Assembly (NCBI RefSeq): GCF_001591965.1 | Contig: NZ_BCVX01000003.1 | Span: 124,001 to 188,000 of the forward strand | Length of the DNA stretch: 64,000 bases | Reading direction: 5' to 3' | Source: Lysinibacillus odysseyi 34hs-1 = NBRC 100172 | GTDB lineage: Bacteria > Bacillota > Bacilli > Bacillales_A > Planococcaceae | In this document: positions 51,871-60,997 of the stretch, one piece after another | Layout: the number at the start of each line of letters is the position of its first letter | Position numbering within the stretch: the stretch's first letter is position 1 | Made by a program: the position numbers and the translations under genes | The notes under the pieces: model-generated | Told to the model about the DNA's origin: nothing | Database searches by the model: none | Seen by the model: the letters and a program-made list of their open reading frames with translations, nothing else

Positions 51871-53007
51871 CTAAACACCGAGGGATACTTCCTTAAAACG
51901 ACTTAGTTTAAACAAGTCTATATCGTATTGGCATTCATCCCCACAGATCATTTGACTAATTATTTCTCCAATTACACTGGCAAATTTAAATCCATGCCCG
52001 GAAAAGCCCGAAGCTACTATAATATTCGCAGACGATGATAATCGATCAATAATGAAATGTTCATCTGGAGTCATCGTATACTTGCATACTCTTCCTTCCT
52101 TTAAAGGCCCTACGTGAGGCATATAGTCATCGATAAAATTATCTAAATCTCCTGCATCCTTTTCATTAAAAGAATCAAGCACCTCATCCGGATTAATCGG
52201 TTCTCCACCATCATGCCGCCCTATTTTATAACCGGCCCCATCAATACTCGGGAATCCATAATAGCATGCATCCCTCAACTCAAACGCAAAGGCCGGAAAA
52301 GCCAGATCACCATATAATTGTTCGTCCGCTTCATACCAGGCAAATGTTTTACGGATGGGCGACAGCGGAAGTGGAACATCTATTGATTCCAAAAGCTGTT
52401 TTGTCCATGCCCCACTGCTGATAACACATTGTTCAGCGGTGAATGTGTGGGTATCCGTTATTACGGTCACACTATCTCCCGTTATAATTTGTCGAACCGG
52501 TTCGTTAAAATAAAAAGAAGCCCCCAGTTCAATTGCCCGAGTTTTATAGGCCTCCACACATTTTTCAACCTTGAGGATGCCCGAAGTCGGCTCAAAAGCT
52601 GCTATCATATTATCTGGTAGACTAATACCTGGCCACCGCTCCATTACTTCTTCGGATGACAGCACTTCAAGCGGCAACTCATACTTTCTCGCACTTTCAA
52701 TGACCGTTTGGATAAATGGATTATTATGATCCCCTACATTAATAACTCCTGTCTGCAAAAACAGTTCTTCATCTACTTGGGCGGCAAGTTCCTCCCAAAG
52801 ATGGGCTGCCCGAAGAGCTAAAGGAACATAAGCCTCCCCTTCCCCATAGGCATAACGGATAATACGCGTTTCACCATGATGGCTGCCATTTATATGTGGC
52901 GGTTCATACGCATCTATACAGCAGACCGTTTTGCCCGCTTTCGCTAAAAAATAGGCTGCTGCCATTCCGATCGAGCCAGCGCCAACAATAATGCAATCGA
53001 ACTTCAT
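51871..53007 (-). CDS. FAD-dependent N-methyl amino acid oxidase (sarcosine oxidase/SolA-like)
   Basis: This 378-residue protein has the dinucleotide fold start CIIVGAGSIGMAAAYFLA and the motif SHHGETRIIRYAYGEG that lines the flavin in monomeric sarcosine oxidase and N-methyltryptophan oxidase. The Cys in RVCKYTMTPDEHFIID is the usual covalent FAD attachment site. It oxidises N-methyl amino acids with release of formaldehyde and peroxide; the exact substrate is uncertain. It lies on the minus strand between the stalk-domain and sulfurtransferase genes. Confidence 0.88.
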   Translation of the reverse strand: MKFDCIIVGAGSIGMAAAYFLAKAGKTVCCIDAYEPPHINGSHHGETRIIRYAYGEGEAYVPLALRAAHLWEELAAQVDEELFLQTGVINVGDHNNPFIQTVIESARKYELPLEVLSSEEVMERWPGISLPDNMIAAFEPTSGILKVEKCVEAYKTRAIELGASFYFNEPVRQIITGDSVTVITDTHTFTAEQCVISSGAWTKQLLESIDVPLPLSPIRKTFAWYEADEQLYGDLAFPAFAFELRDACYYGFPSIDGAGYKIGRHDGGEPINPDEVLDSFNEKDAGDLDNFIDDYMPHVGPLKEGRVCKYTMTPDEHFIIDRLSSSANIIVASGFSGHGFKFASVIGEIISQMICGDECQYDIDLFKLSRFKEVSLGV

Positions 53008-53030
53008 CTTCTCACTTCTTTCTACAGGAA

Positions 53031-53074
53031 AAGGAGCTGTCCAGAAAATCGGAACTTTCGGGACAGCTCTGCCT
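53031..53074 (-). terminator. Hairpin after the sulfurtransferase gene
   Basis: GAGCTGTCC (53034-53042) and GGACAGCTC (53061-53069) pair with an inner CGAAAG/TTTCG-type extension, followed on the minus strand by CTTTTCC. It lies between the sulfurtransferase gene and the oxidase gene. Confidence 0.55.
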
Positions 53075-53178
53075 TTTTGATAAATATTTACTTAAAATAA
53101 TGTTCCTGTTTCGTTCCCATATTACCAGCCTTGTTGGGAGCGTCACAAAATAGCTATTTTAGAAACCCTTGCTTAACA

Positions 53179-53988
53179 TTATTCTTCGCCGGTTGCTGCC
53201 TCATGCTCGGTAATCCAGTCACTGAAGCTGCCAACATACAGTTTGACATTTTCGTAGCCTGCTTCCTTCAAAACAGTATAAAGCGGAGAGGCTGTTACAC
53301 CAGAACCACAATAGACAACTACTTCCTGATCTTTAGAGATTACGGCCTCTAAATTATCCGCTACTACAAGATGGCTGCCATCCTTTACCTGTTCCCAATC
53401 GTAATTTTTGGCAGTCGGGATGTGTCCGGCCACCGGATCAATCGGTTCATGTTCTCCTCTGTAGCGAATGGCTGCGCGGGCATCAAGCAATACAGAAGAT
53501 TTCTCTCCATCTACTACTGCTTTGACAAAATCGCGGTTCGCGTATATGTTTTCCTGCCAGTTCGGAATCAGCTGTGTCCGATCAAATGATTCCTTATTCG
53601 AAGTTGTTGCATAACCAGCCTGCTTTAGTGCTTCAAATCCGCCGTTCACTATCTTTACATTGGTAAAGCCCGCATAAGTTAGCATCCACCACGCACGCGG
53701 AGCAAAAGGTGTCCCGCCTTGATCATAAATATAAATCCGGTCACCGAGCGAAAGCCCTGCCGCTTCAAACAAATCATGAAGCTGTTGTTTTTCAGGCATC
53801 GGATGCCGCCCTTCCTTTTTTGCCATGTCTGACAAATCCTTTTCCAGGTCAAAATAGACTGCCCCTGCAATATGTTCCTTGTCGTACAGCTTACGCCCTT
53901 CTAAAGCATCGGTCAGATTAAACCGCGTATCGATAAATCTTGCCGGTGTTTCCACTTTCTCCACTGTTACAAAAACATTCCCCATCAT
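53179..53988 (-). CDS. Two-domain rhodanese sulfurtransferase (3-mercaptopyruvate type)
   Basis: This 269-residue protein has two rhodanese domains. The N-terminal inactive one (about 1-125) contains IDTRFNLTD, IAGAVYFDLEKDLSD and the GGFEALKQAGY end. The C-terminal one has the active loop VYCGSGVTASPLYTVL with the catalytic Cys (about 231) and the CGSGVTA form typical of mercaptopyruvate sulfurtransferases. It moves sulfane sulfur to acceptors. The start (53988 or 53985) follows AGGGAG and lies 9 nt after the dynA stop, so it is co-transcribed with dynA. Confidence 0.93.
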   Translation of the reverse strand: MMGNVFVTVEKVETPARFIDTRFNLTDALEGRKLYDKEHIAGAVYFDLEKDLSDMAKKEGRHPMPEKQQLHDLFEAAGLSLGDRIYIYDQGGTPFAPRAWWMLTYAGFTNVKIVNGGFEALKQAGYATTSNKESFDRTQLIPNWQENIYANRDFVKAVVDGEKSSVLLDARAAIRYRGEHEPIDPVAGHIPTAKNYDWEQVKDGSHLVVADNLEAVISKDQEVVVYCGSGVTASPLYTVLKEAGYENVKLYVGSFSDWITEHEAATGEE

Positions 53989-53997
53989 GAACACTCC

Positions 53998-56900
53998 CTA
54001 TTGTTGAAGTTGTGCGTAGATTTCTTTCCATGCAGCCAGGCGGCTTTCTTCCTGCAGCAGCATGCGCTCTGTTTCAATTTGCTCGGTCGCCTGGTCAAGC
54101 ACATGCAAGCGTAAGTTCTCTGCTTCTTTTGCAATAAACTCCATTGCCCATTGCTGCAGATGGTTTTTCTCGCCTTCCACATATACTTGGGCATCCGGCT
54201 TCGTCAGGCTTTCAAGGGCATCTTTTAGCTGTTCTTTTTCATTTTTCTCAAAGAAAGCCTTTTGATTTTTATAGTAGGATTTTACACTTGCATATTTGGT
54301 ACGGTCTGCAAAAGGTCCTGTAAAATCAAGAATGCTCGGCTCCTCCGGTTCATAAGCAAGGAAGGAGAAGCTATTATTGAACTCTTTCAGATTTTGGGTA
54401 TCTTCTTTGAAGCGCTCCTTCATTTTCTTTTGAATAAACTGTGCCAGACGGAAGTTCGTTACTCGCATTTCCTGTGCAAAGTCAAAGCTAAGCGCCTGAA
54501 GCACTTCTTTTAAGGCTGTATCGAGCGCCTGTTGCGCCGGCAGCTGTGCAAACGTTGACGGATTGTATGATTCACGGAAGAAATCAGGATAACGGTAGTA
54601 CACACGCTGCATCACGTAGTACAGCAGCTCATCCAACTCCTGCTTTGCATCTGATTCAAGCATTGCTGTATTCGTTGACTGATACGTTTTGCGTATATGC
54701 TGCTCCAGCTGTGCAAGCTCCTCAAGACGCTCATCTTTCCGTTTCAAGTTTTCTTCCGTTTGCAGGATAAGATCCCGCAGACGAACATGTGTCTTTTCTA
54801 CTTCCTCATGAAGTGCCTGCACAGCAATTCCCATCAATTCATCATTCAGGAAGTGATGGAACGCTTCTTCAAAAGGTGCCATACCAGACTTATGATCTGC
54901 CTGCTCCTGCTTCTCCTTCAGTGCCATTAAACTGGACACCCCGTACAAACGAGGGAATCGAATACCAAAGCGCTGAAGCTCTGACCTTACATAGCCTTTT
55001 ACTTCCTCGGCCTCTTCCTCTGTTGAAGCAAGGTCAATCGCATTCACGATAAAGAACATTTTATCCAGCTCAAAAGCATCCTTTACACGCCCAAGCTGGA
55101 TAAGGAATTCCCTGTCTGCTTTGGCAAACGCATGATTATAATACGTAATGAACAAAATTGCATCTGCATTTCGAATATAATCAAATGCAACACCTGTATG
55201 GCGGGCGTTGATTGAGTCAGCCCCCGGCGTATCAACTAGTGTGACACCCATTCGTGTAAGCGGTGAATCATAGTAAAAATCAATATTATCTACGAAACAG
55301 GATTTATTTTCCTGTGCAACAAACTTTTCAAAAGCCTCACGTCCTACCCGAATAACCGTACCAAGCTTGTCCTTAAACTCCTCGTATCCTTCAGCATATG
55401 CACGAATGAAGGATTTATGGACATTCAGGCGTTCATCCGATAACTGTACAGCCAAGCCTTCTGAAGAACGGCTGAATGCTTCTTCCAATGAACCTACCTG
55501 TAGACCGATTGCTTCATAAGAGCCTTGAATATCTTCAAGAAGCTGTGCTGCTGTCTTTAGTTGCACGTCAGCCGTTTCGTGAGGATGCTCTGGTGTCACT
55601 GGACGGATTTTATTAATCGCAGCCGTTGTTGGGTTTGGAGATACAGGAAGTACTTTGGAGCCCATCAAAGCATTCGAGAAGCTGGATTTTCCGGCACTAA
55701 ACGCACCGAACAAGGCAATAGTAAAGTCCTTCTGCTGCAGGCGCTCTACTTTTTTTGTCAAATAATTCGCGACTTCCTTGAAGCCTTGGACATTTCCTAC
55801 TGCCTGGGCCGTCTTCAACGCATTGGCAACAACTGCCTCCGTATTATGTGATGTACTCGCCTGTACTTGAGCGTCTTCCTCGATGATTTCCTGCTTTTGT
55901 TCTTTCGGTGCAAGCATCGAATCCTCAAATGGCCGGATATCCGCCAGCGCCTGCTCATAATCTGTGTGCCATGCTGCAACCTGTGTTTTAGCAGCTGATC
56001 GTACTTCCTTAGAGCTTTGCTTCATTTGCTGATCACTGAACTGCTTTTGTTCATCTATTGCCTGAATTTCCTTGATTGCTTGGATCTTATCTTTCATGGC
56101 ATTGATCTTCAACTGTACAGGTGCTGCTGCTTCTGCGGCAACCTGCTTCAGTACATTCTGCTGTTCATCTTTCCAGGCATCTGTTTCACGAACGAAAAAG
56201 CGTTTTGTCGCTTCTGCTACCCGGTTAGCGAAGTTTAACACGGCATCTCCTGTCACCATGACATTACTTTGAACCTGGTCTTCAATTACCGAGAACGGGA
56301 CATCAAACGACCGTGCATCAATTTCTGCCGCACGTTCATCTGTTAATGCACCTACATCTTTTAATGCTTGCTTCATTAATGATTTCAAATGTCCAGTAAG
56401 CTGAGATTGTAAAATCGTTTGGTAGCTGGCATTTGCATCCTCAATACGCCGCTGTTTTTCTTCTTCTGTTTTCTTTTTAGCAGAGAAAAAGCCTCCCACT
56501 TTAAAGCCCTCTTGGCGGGATTCTAGATAAGATCGCAGTTTTTCCCGGAAATCTGCCGGGATGATGGCCGCATTGTCCAAAATATCCTTCCGCTGTGCCT
56601 CAAACCGGTCATTCCATTGCTCAAAAGAAAATAACTCCGTTTGCCTTGTGAGCTTTCCATATTGCTCCAGCAGATCTTCCCGGTGCACCCAATCATCCTC
56701 AGATAACAGCTCCTGATTGTCTTCAAACAGGCTTTCCTTTTCTTCAGCTAAAAATGCCTCGTGCTCATGATGAAGCTTCACCAGTGTATTTTTCGCTGTC
56801 GAGATAAGCTGTTCCTGCCAATCTCCCATAGAATCCATAACAATTTTCTTTACTTTCGCAAAATCGTTATGCGGGTGATCCAGTGCTTTTAAGGATGTAA

Positions 56901-57609
56901 AGAAGATATCCTTTGGGTAGACCCCCCAAGCGGCAAATGAATTATGTACCGATTGTTTGAAATCCTCAAATGAGAGCTCAGCATCACGGTGCTTATCAAT
57001 TTGGTTGACTATTAAATAAACATTTGAATTGTATTTCATCAATTGCTTTGTAAATTGGAAGTTCAGCTCAGACTGTACATGATTGTAATCCATTGTATAA
57101 AATACGACGTCTGCAATATGCAGTGCCGATTCAGTGCTCATTGCATGGGCATCATCTGTCGAATCAACCCCGGGCGTATCCATTACTGTTACACCTGGTG
57201 GCAGGCTTGATGTACTATGTCCAATTTCTATTTGGGAGACAAGATCCCCATTTTTACTCAACTCTTTTACCTGTTTAATGTCATAACCAGCCTCAAACTT
57301 TACCGGCTTTTCATTATGTAAATATAAGATTGCAAAATCCTCTTCCGATTTATGAACCTTTACAATATTGGCGCTCGTCGGAATGGGGCTTGTCGCCAAA
57401 ATGTTCTCTCCGGATAAAGCATTAATCATACTTGACTTCCCTGCTGAAAAATGCCCGGCAAACCCGATCACATACTCTTTTTGCAGCAGCTTCCGCGCAA
57501 ATAGATGAAGCTTTTCCATTCTTTCTGTATCTTTGTTTTCTTTGTAAATTGTATATTGAAGAGAAGATTGCTGAAGCAATTCTTCAATTTGTCGATCTAA
57601 AGCATCCAT
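53998..57609 (-). CDS. dynA: Two-headed bacterial dynamin
   Basis: This 1203-residue protein has two complete dynamin-like GTPase halves. The first has P-loop GHFSAGKSSMINAL (about 52-65), the DTPGVDS switch and NQIDKH. The second has GAFSAGKSSFSNAL (about 635-648), DTPGADSINARH and VNAIDLA. Long helical regions form the stalks. Length and double head are those of B. subtilis DynA (YpbR), which binds membranes and aids membrane fusion and repair after pore damage. The start at 57609 has AAAGGGG about 11 nt upstream, a slightly long spacer. It is followed closely by the sulfurtransferase gene. Confidence 0.93.
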   Translation of the reverse strand: MDALDRQIEELLQQSSLQYTIYKENKDTERMEKLHLFARKLLQKEYVIGFAGHFSAGKSSMINALSGENILATSPIPTSANIVKVHKSEEDFAILYLHNEKPVKFEAGYDIKQVKELSKNGDLVSQIEIGHSTSSLPPGVTVMDTPGVDSTDDAHAMSTESALHIADVVFYTMDYNHVQSELNFQFTKQLMKYNSNVYLIVNQIDKHRDAELSFEDFKQSVHNSFAAWGVYPKDIFFTSLKALDHPHNDFAKVKKIVMDSMGDWQEQLISTAKNTLVKLHHEHEAFLAEEKESLFEDNQELLSEDDWVHREDLLEQYGKLTRQTELFSFEQWNDRFEAQRKDILDNAAIIPADFREKLRSYLESRQEGFKVGGFFSAKKKTEEEKQRRIEDANASYQTILQSQLTGHLKSLMKQALKDVGALTDERAAEIDARSFDVPFSVIEDQVQSNVMVTGDAVLNFANRVAEATKRFFVRETDAWKDEQQNVLKQVAAEAAAPVQLKINAMKDKIQAIKEIQAIDEQKQFSDQQMKQSSKEVRSAAKTQVAAWHTDYEQALADIRPFEDSMLAPKEQKQEIIEEDAQVQASTSHNTEAVVANALKTAQAVGNVQGFKEVANYLTKKVERLQQKDFTIALFGAFSAGKSSFSNALMGSKVLPVSPNPTTAAINKIRPVTPEHPHETADVQLKTAAQLLEDIQGSYEAIGLQVGSLEEAFSRSSEGLAVQLSDERLNVHKSFIRAYAEGYEEFKDKLGTVIRVGREAFEKFVAQENKSCFVDNIDFYYDSPLTRMGVTLVDTPGADSINARHTGVAFDYIRNADAILFITYYNHAFAKADREFLIQLGRVKDAFELDKMFFIVNAIDLASTEEEAEEVKGYVRSELQRFGIRFPRLYGVSSLMALKEKQEQADHKSGMAPFEEAFHHFLNDELMGIAVQALHEEVEKTHVRLRDLILQTEENLKRKDERLEELAQLEQHIRKTYQSTNTAMLESDAKQELDELLYYVMQRVYYRYPDFFRESYNPSTFAQLPAQQALDTALKEVLQALSFDFAQEMRVTNFRLAQFIQKKMKERFKEDTQNLKEFNNSFSFLAYEPEEPSILDFTGPFADRTKYASVKSYYKNQKAFFEKNEKEQLKDALESLTKPDAQVYVEGEKNHLQQWAMEFIAKEAENLRLHVLDQATEQIETERMLLQEESRLAAWKEIYAQLQQ

Positions 57610-57897
57610 TATTTCTAATGCCCCTTTGTTTAAAATTTTGTCATAATGATATAGTAACATGGATACGCTTGAAAATCGGCTAAAAATTATTCATTCGCCT
57701 ACTTTTCTATAACTTTAGCCTTTTATATAAAGATCATGAGGAATCTAAAAAGAAAATCCTTATTTATGTCGAAAATTGTTGGTATTGTATGGTAATATCA
57801 GTATGTTACGTCCATTCATCCTGTTGTTTGTTCTATACATTACGAACTTTCGCATGATAAAATGGGAAAAATAGTTAGGAAAAGGGTGCATTAGTTT

Positions 57898-58353
57898 ATG
57901 AGTACAACAATCCACATCCAAACCATTTTAAATGGAACCGTTCATGCTTTGAAAACGCTTCTGCCTATGAATATGAATATTGCATCCCCCTCCCTTGCAG
58001 GTGAACCATATATTCAACAGGAGATGGGTGTATTAATCGGGCTGATTGGAGGTTTAAAAGGACGGGTCATCATTGATGGCTCCCCAACTGTATTTAGCAA
58101 TATTGGCTCAAGCATGTTCGGCATGCCCTTAGAAGGAGAAATGCTGGAATCCTTCACAGGTGAATTTGGTAATATGATTGCCGGCAATCTTTGCACACAT
58201 GCTGGACAAAATAATTTAGAACTTGATATTACACCCCCGACTGTGATGGTCGGTAACACAAAATTATACGGTTTCCAGCACGCATTCCGTATCCCTGCTA
58301 CAATTGAGGGCATTGGAGACATTAACATCTTATTGACGATTGATGAAGAGTAG
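57898..58353 (+). CDS. cheX: CheX-like chemotaxis phosphatase
   Basis: This 151-residue protein has the CheC/CheX phosphatase signature in SFTGEFGNMIAGNLCTHAG (about 88-106), with Glu and Asn three residues apart, which removes phosphate from CheY. The N-terminal TILNGTVHALKTLLPM is the usual CheX start. The gene lies outside any chemotaxis operon; the chemoreceptor at 16.6-18.3 kb is a possible partner in the cell. AAAGGGTG lies before the ATG and it has its own terminator. Confidence 0.88.
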   Translation: MSTTIHIQTILNGTVHALKTLLPMNMNIASPSLAGEPYIQQEMGVLIGLIGGLKGRVIIDGSPTVFSNIGSSMFGMPLEGEMLESFTGEFGNMIAGNLCTHAGQNNLELDITPPTVMVGNTKLYGFQHAFRIPATIEGIGDINILLTIDEE

Positions 58354-58388
58354 CAAAAGCAAGATAAACCAGGAATTCCTATACATAG

Positions 58389-58427
58389 AACAGGTGGAGT
58401 CAATAGCTGATTCCACCTGTTTTTTTA
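58389..58427 (+). terminator. Terminator of cheX
   Basis: ACAGGTGGA (58390-58398) pairs with TCCACCTGT (58412-58420), and the inner bases extend the stem, followed by seven T. Confidence 0.9.
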
Positions 58428-58478
58428 CTTATAACTCCCCTCTTTTTTCACATTTTCTTCATAAAATATCCCTTTCTG

Positions 58479-58494
58479 TGTGATTTTTCTCACA
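58479..58494 (+). promoter_or_regulatory. FNR/CRP-type operator of the ba3 oxidase operon
   Basis: TGTGATTTTTCTCACA is a perfect TGTGA-N6-TCACA dyad. Its centre lies about 41 bp before the start site predicted from the -10 at 58514-58519, the class II activator position of FNR/CRP proteins. Confidence 0.75.
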
Positions 58495-58513
58495 TCCTCC
58501 CTTCATTAATTTC

Positions 58514-58519
58514 TATATT
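58514..58519 (+). promoter_or_regulatory. -10 element of the ba3 oxidase promoter
   Basis: TATATT lies 46 bp before the first start codon. No good -35 hexamer is present at the right distance, as expected for an activator-dependent promoter. Confidence 0.5.
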
Positions 58520-58565
58520 ATGAAGGCAAGTATTACTCCAATAAAATTTGTTAGGAGGTCGCACC

Positions 58566-58688
58566 ATGGCACATAAGAAAAAAGCTGCAGATAACTTAAA
58601 AGGTACGCTTTATATGACATTTGCTGTTGGCTTTGTCATCATCATCATCTGGGCTTTTTGTTTTGGGTTATTTACCGATCGATTCTAG
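58566..58688 (+). CDS. Cytochrome c oxidase subunit 2A (ba3-type), 40 residues
   Basis: This 40-residue protein has a lysine-rich cytosolic start (HKKKAADNLKG) and one membrane helix, TLYMTFAVGFVIIIIWAFCFG. That is the form of the subunit 2A of B-family oxidases, which supplies the helix missing from the truncated subunit II. A perfect AGGAGG ribosome site precedes the ATG. It lies 40 nt before the subunit II gene, in the same order as in ba3 operons. Confidence 0.88.
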   Translation: MAHKKKAADNLKGTLYMTFAVGFVIIIIWAFCFGLFTDRF

Positions 58689-58728
58689 TCAAATTGATAA
58701 ATCCGCTTAAGAAAGAGGGGAATTTTTC

Positions 58729-59223
58729 ATGCACATACATAAGTATGAAAAATGGTGGCTTGTGTTCGGCTGTGCCACTTTAGTAGCATTTTTAGTCATT
58801 TTAGCCATTGGGGCATTCCATAATGGTACACACCCAAATGAAGGGAAAATAACAGTCGATTATGAAAATGTCGACAGCATTAAACCGTTCGATAATCCGG
58901 GTGTTCATAAAGTTGAAGGTAAGGAGTGGGATTACGAGGTGGTGCTTGTCGCCTCCGCATTCAGCTATAACCCGAATGAAATTGAAGTGCCACTTGGTTC
59001 TGTCGTGAAGTTTTACGCGACGACAAGAGATGTTATCCATGGGTTTGAAATTGCCCAGACGAATATTAATATGATGCTGGAGCCGGGATACGTTTCTGAA
59101 TATGTGGCAGAAATGAATAAAGCCGGCGAATATTTGATCGTATGTAACGAATACTGCGGTACAGGACATACATATATGTACGGTACGCTAAAGGTGGTGG
59201 ATGAAAATGCACAAAACAATTGA
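58729..59223 (+). CDS. ba3-type cytochrome c oxidase subunit II
   Basis: This 164-residue protein has a single N-terminal span (about 10-32) and an outside cupredoxin domain with the CuA site: His in DVIHGFEI, then the CNEYCGTGHTYM block giving the two Cys, His and Met. It receives electrons from cytochrome c. One span rather than two marks the B-family oxidases, which need subunit 2A. The end overlaps the subunit I start by 17 nt. Confidence 0.95.
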   Translation: MHIHKYEKWWLVFGCATLVAFLVILAIGAFHNGTHPNEGKITVDYENVDSIKPFDNPGVHKVEGKEWDYEVVLVASAFSYNPNEIEVPLGSVVKFYATTRDVIHGFEIAQTNINMMLEPGYVSEYVAEMNKAGEYLIVCNEYCGTGHTYMYGTLKVVDENAQNN

Positions 59224-60955
59224 TGAATATGGAAAAGTAGAAGAAAAGGAAACAGCTTTGGTAGAAAAAGAGGAGAAATCCCCTTCCATGAAACAAAAAT
59301 TAACAGCGAGCTTTATCCGTGTAGATGGAAAAGATGCAAAATTAGCTATGGCTCATATGTACGTTGCATTTATAGCCCTATTATTAGGAGGTCTTGCCGG
59401 ATTGCTCCAGGTGCTGGTCCGTTCTGGTGAATTTACCTTACCGCTTGGCATTAAAATTGGTTACTATCAGGTCCTAACTGTTCATGGTATTTTACTTGCA
59501 CTTATATTAACAACATTCTTTATTATGGGCTTTCAAATCGCCTCTATTAGCCGAACAGCCGGCGCATTCACGAATGTACAGCGGAAAATCGGATGGACAG
59601 GTTTCTGGTTAATGTTGGTTGGTACAGCTGCTGCTGCTGCCATGGTTCTATTGAATAAAGCAACGGTCCTGTATACATTTTACGCGCCGCTAAAGGCACA
59701 CTGGATCTTCTATCTCGGCCTGGCATTAGTCGTTGTAGGCTCTTGGCTGCTATGCATTATGCAAATTTTGAAATATTACCGATGGAAAAAGGAAAACAAA
59801 GGACAGACTTCCCCACTCCTTACTTATATGGCTGTCGTAAATTCAATTCTGTGGATCACATGTTCTTTAGGTGTGGCAGTTGAAGTTCTGTTCCAGCTTC
59901 TTCCTTGGTCATTAGGGCTTGTTGAACGCGTTGATATACTGTTATCCCGTACACTATTTTGGTATTTTGGCCATGCTTTAGTATATTTCTGGCTGCTTCC
60001 TGCTTATATGGCCTGGTATGTTGTCGTACCAAAGGTAATCGGCGGACATATTTTCTCTGATGCACTTGCCCGCTTATCTTTCATCCTGTTCCTGCTATTC
60101 TCGTTCCCTGTTGGTATTCATCACCAGCTGACTGAGCCAGGAATTGAAGGGTTCTGGAAATTTGTTCAGGTAGTATTAACATTCTTTGTTGTTATTCCAT
60201 CGCTCATGACTGCCTTCTCGCTCTTTGCTACATTTGAAATGCGTGGACGCGAGCTTGGCGGTAAAGGCGTACTCGGCTGGTTTAAGAACCTTCCTTGGGG
60301 AGATGCCCGCTTTTTAGTGCCATTTATCGGTATGGTTGCATTTATTCCAGGCGGCGCCGGCGGAATTGTCAATGCTTCCTACCAAATGAACCAACTGGTA
60401 CACAATACAATTTGGGTAACAGGACATTTCCACTTAACGGTGGCAACTGCAGTTGCGCTGACATTCTTTGGTGTCGCTTTCTGGCTGATCCCGCATTTAA
60501 CAGGCCGTACTCTAACACCGAAACTGAACTATTTAGGAAATGTATCGGGGATTTTATGGGGAATCGGTATGCTTATCATGTCGCTTTCAATGCATCTTGC
60601 CGGCTTACTTGGGGCGCCTCGCCGCTCTGAATACTCTACTTACGGCGGAGCTGAAATGGCTTATGACTGGATTCCTTATCAAATTGCACAGGCCGTTGGA
60701 GGAACAATATTATTTATTGCCATCCTGGTTATTATGTATATCGTTGTCCAGTTAATATGGTTTGCGCCTAAGGGGGAAGAGGAATTTCCTGTTGCTACAG
60801 TAGCTCCTGGTGCAGAAAAAACACCTGCTATTCTTGAAAACTTTAAAATATGGGGTGTCATTTTAGTAGCATTAATTGTCTTTGCTTATACGATGCCGAT
60901 TATAGATATTATTTCAAATTCTCCTGCCGGCTCAAAAGGCTTTATGCCTTGGTAA
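59207..60955 (+). CDS. ba3-type cytochrome c oxidase subunit I
   Basis: The proton-pumping oxygen-reducing subunit, 582 residues and about 13 spans. The haem and CuB ligands are visible: His in TVHGILLALIL, the CuB His and cross-linked Tyr in GHALVYFWLLPAYMAWY (Ala where many B-type enzymes have Pro), the HH pair in GIHHQLTEPG, and the two His of VTGHFHLTVATAV. B-family oxidases have high oxygen affinity. Start 59207 has AAGGTGG 9 nt upstream; 59201 is possible. It overlaps subunit II. Confidence 0.96.
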   Translation: MHKTIDEYGKVEEKETALVEKEEKSPSMKQKLTASFIRVDGKDAKLAMAHMYVAFIALLLGGLAGLLQVLVRSGEFTLPLGIKIGYYQVLTVHGILLALILTTFFIMGFQIASISRTAGAFTNVQRKIGWTGFWLMLVGTAAAAAMVLLNKATVLYTFYAPLKAHWIFYLGLALVVVGSWLLCIMQILKYYRWKKENKGQTSPLLTYMAVVNSILWITCSLGVAVEVLFQLLPWSLGLVERVDILLSRTLFWYFGHALVYFWLLPAYMAWYVVVPKVIGGHIFSDALARLSFILFLLFSFPVGIHHQLTEPGIEGFWKFVQVVLTFFVVIPSLMTAFSLFATFEMRGRELGGKGVLGWFKNLPWGDARFLVPFIGMVAFIPGGAGGIVNASYQMNQLVHNTIWVTGHFHLTVATAVALTFFGVAFWLIPHLTGRTLTPKLNYLGNVSGILWGIGMLIMSLSMHLAGLLGAPRRSEYSTYGGAEMAYDWIPYQIAQAVGGTILFIAILVIMYIVVQLIWFAPKGEEEFPVATVAPGAEKTPAILENFKIWGVILVALIVFAYTMPIIDIISNSPAGSKGFMPW

Positions 60956-60997
60956 TAAAAATGCTCCTTCCCGGAAATTTGGGAAGGAGCATTTGTT
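60955..60997. terminator. Bidirectional terminator after the ba3 operon
   Basis: ATGCTCCTTCCC (60961-60972) and GGGAAGGAGCAT (60981-60992) form a 12-bp stem, with TTGTTT on the + strand and TTTTTATT on the minus strand. It also ends the M32 carboxypeptidase transcript. Confidence 0.93.

Noticed and set aside
57804-57875. 23-residue hydrophobic peptide frame before cheX
   Set aside because: No ribosome site before its ATG; likely chance in the promoter region.
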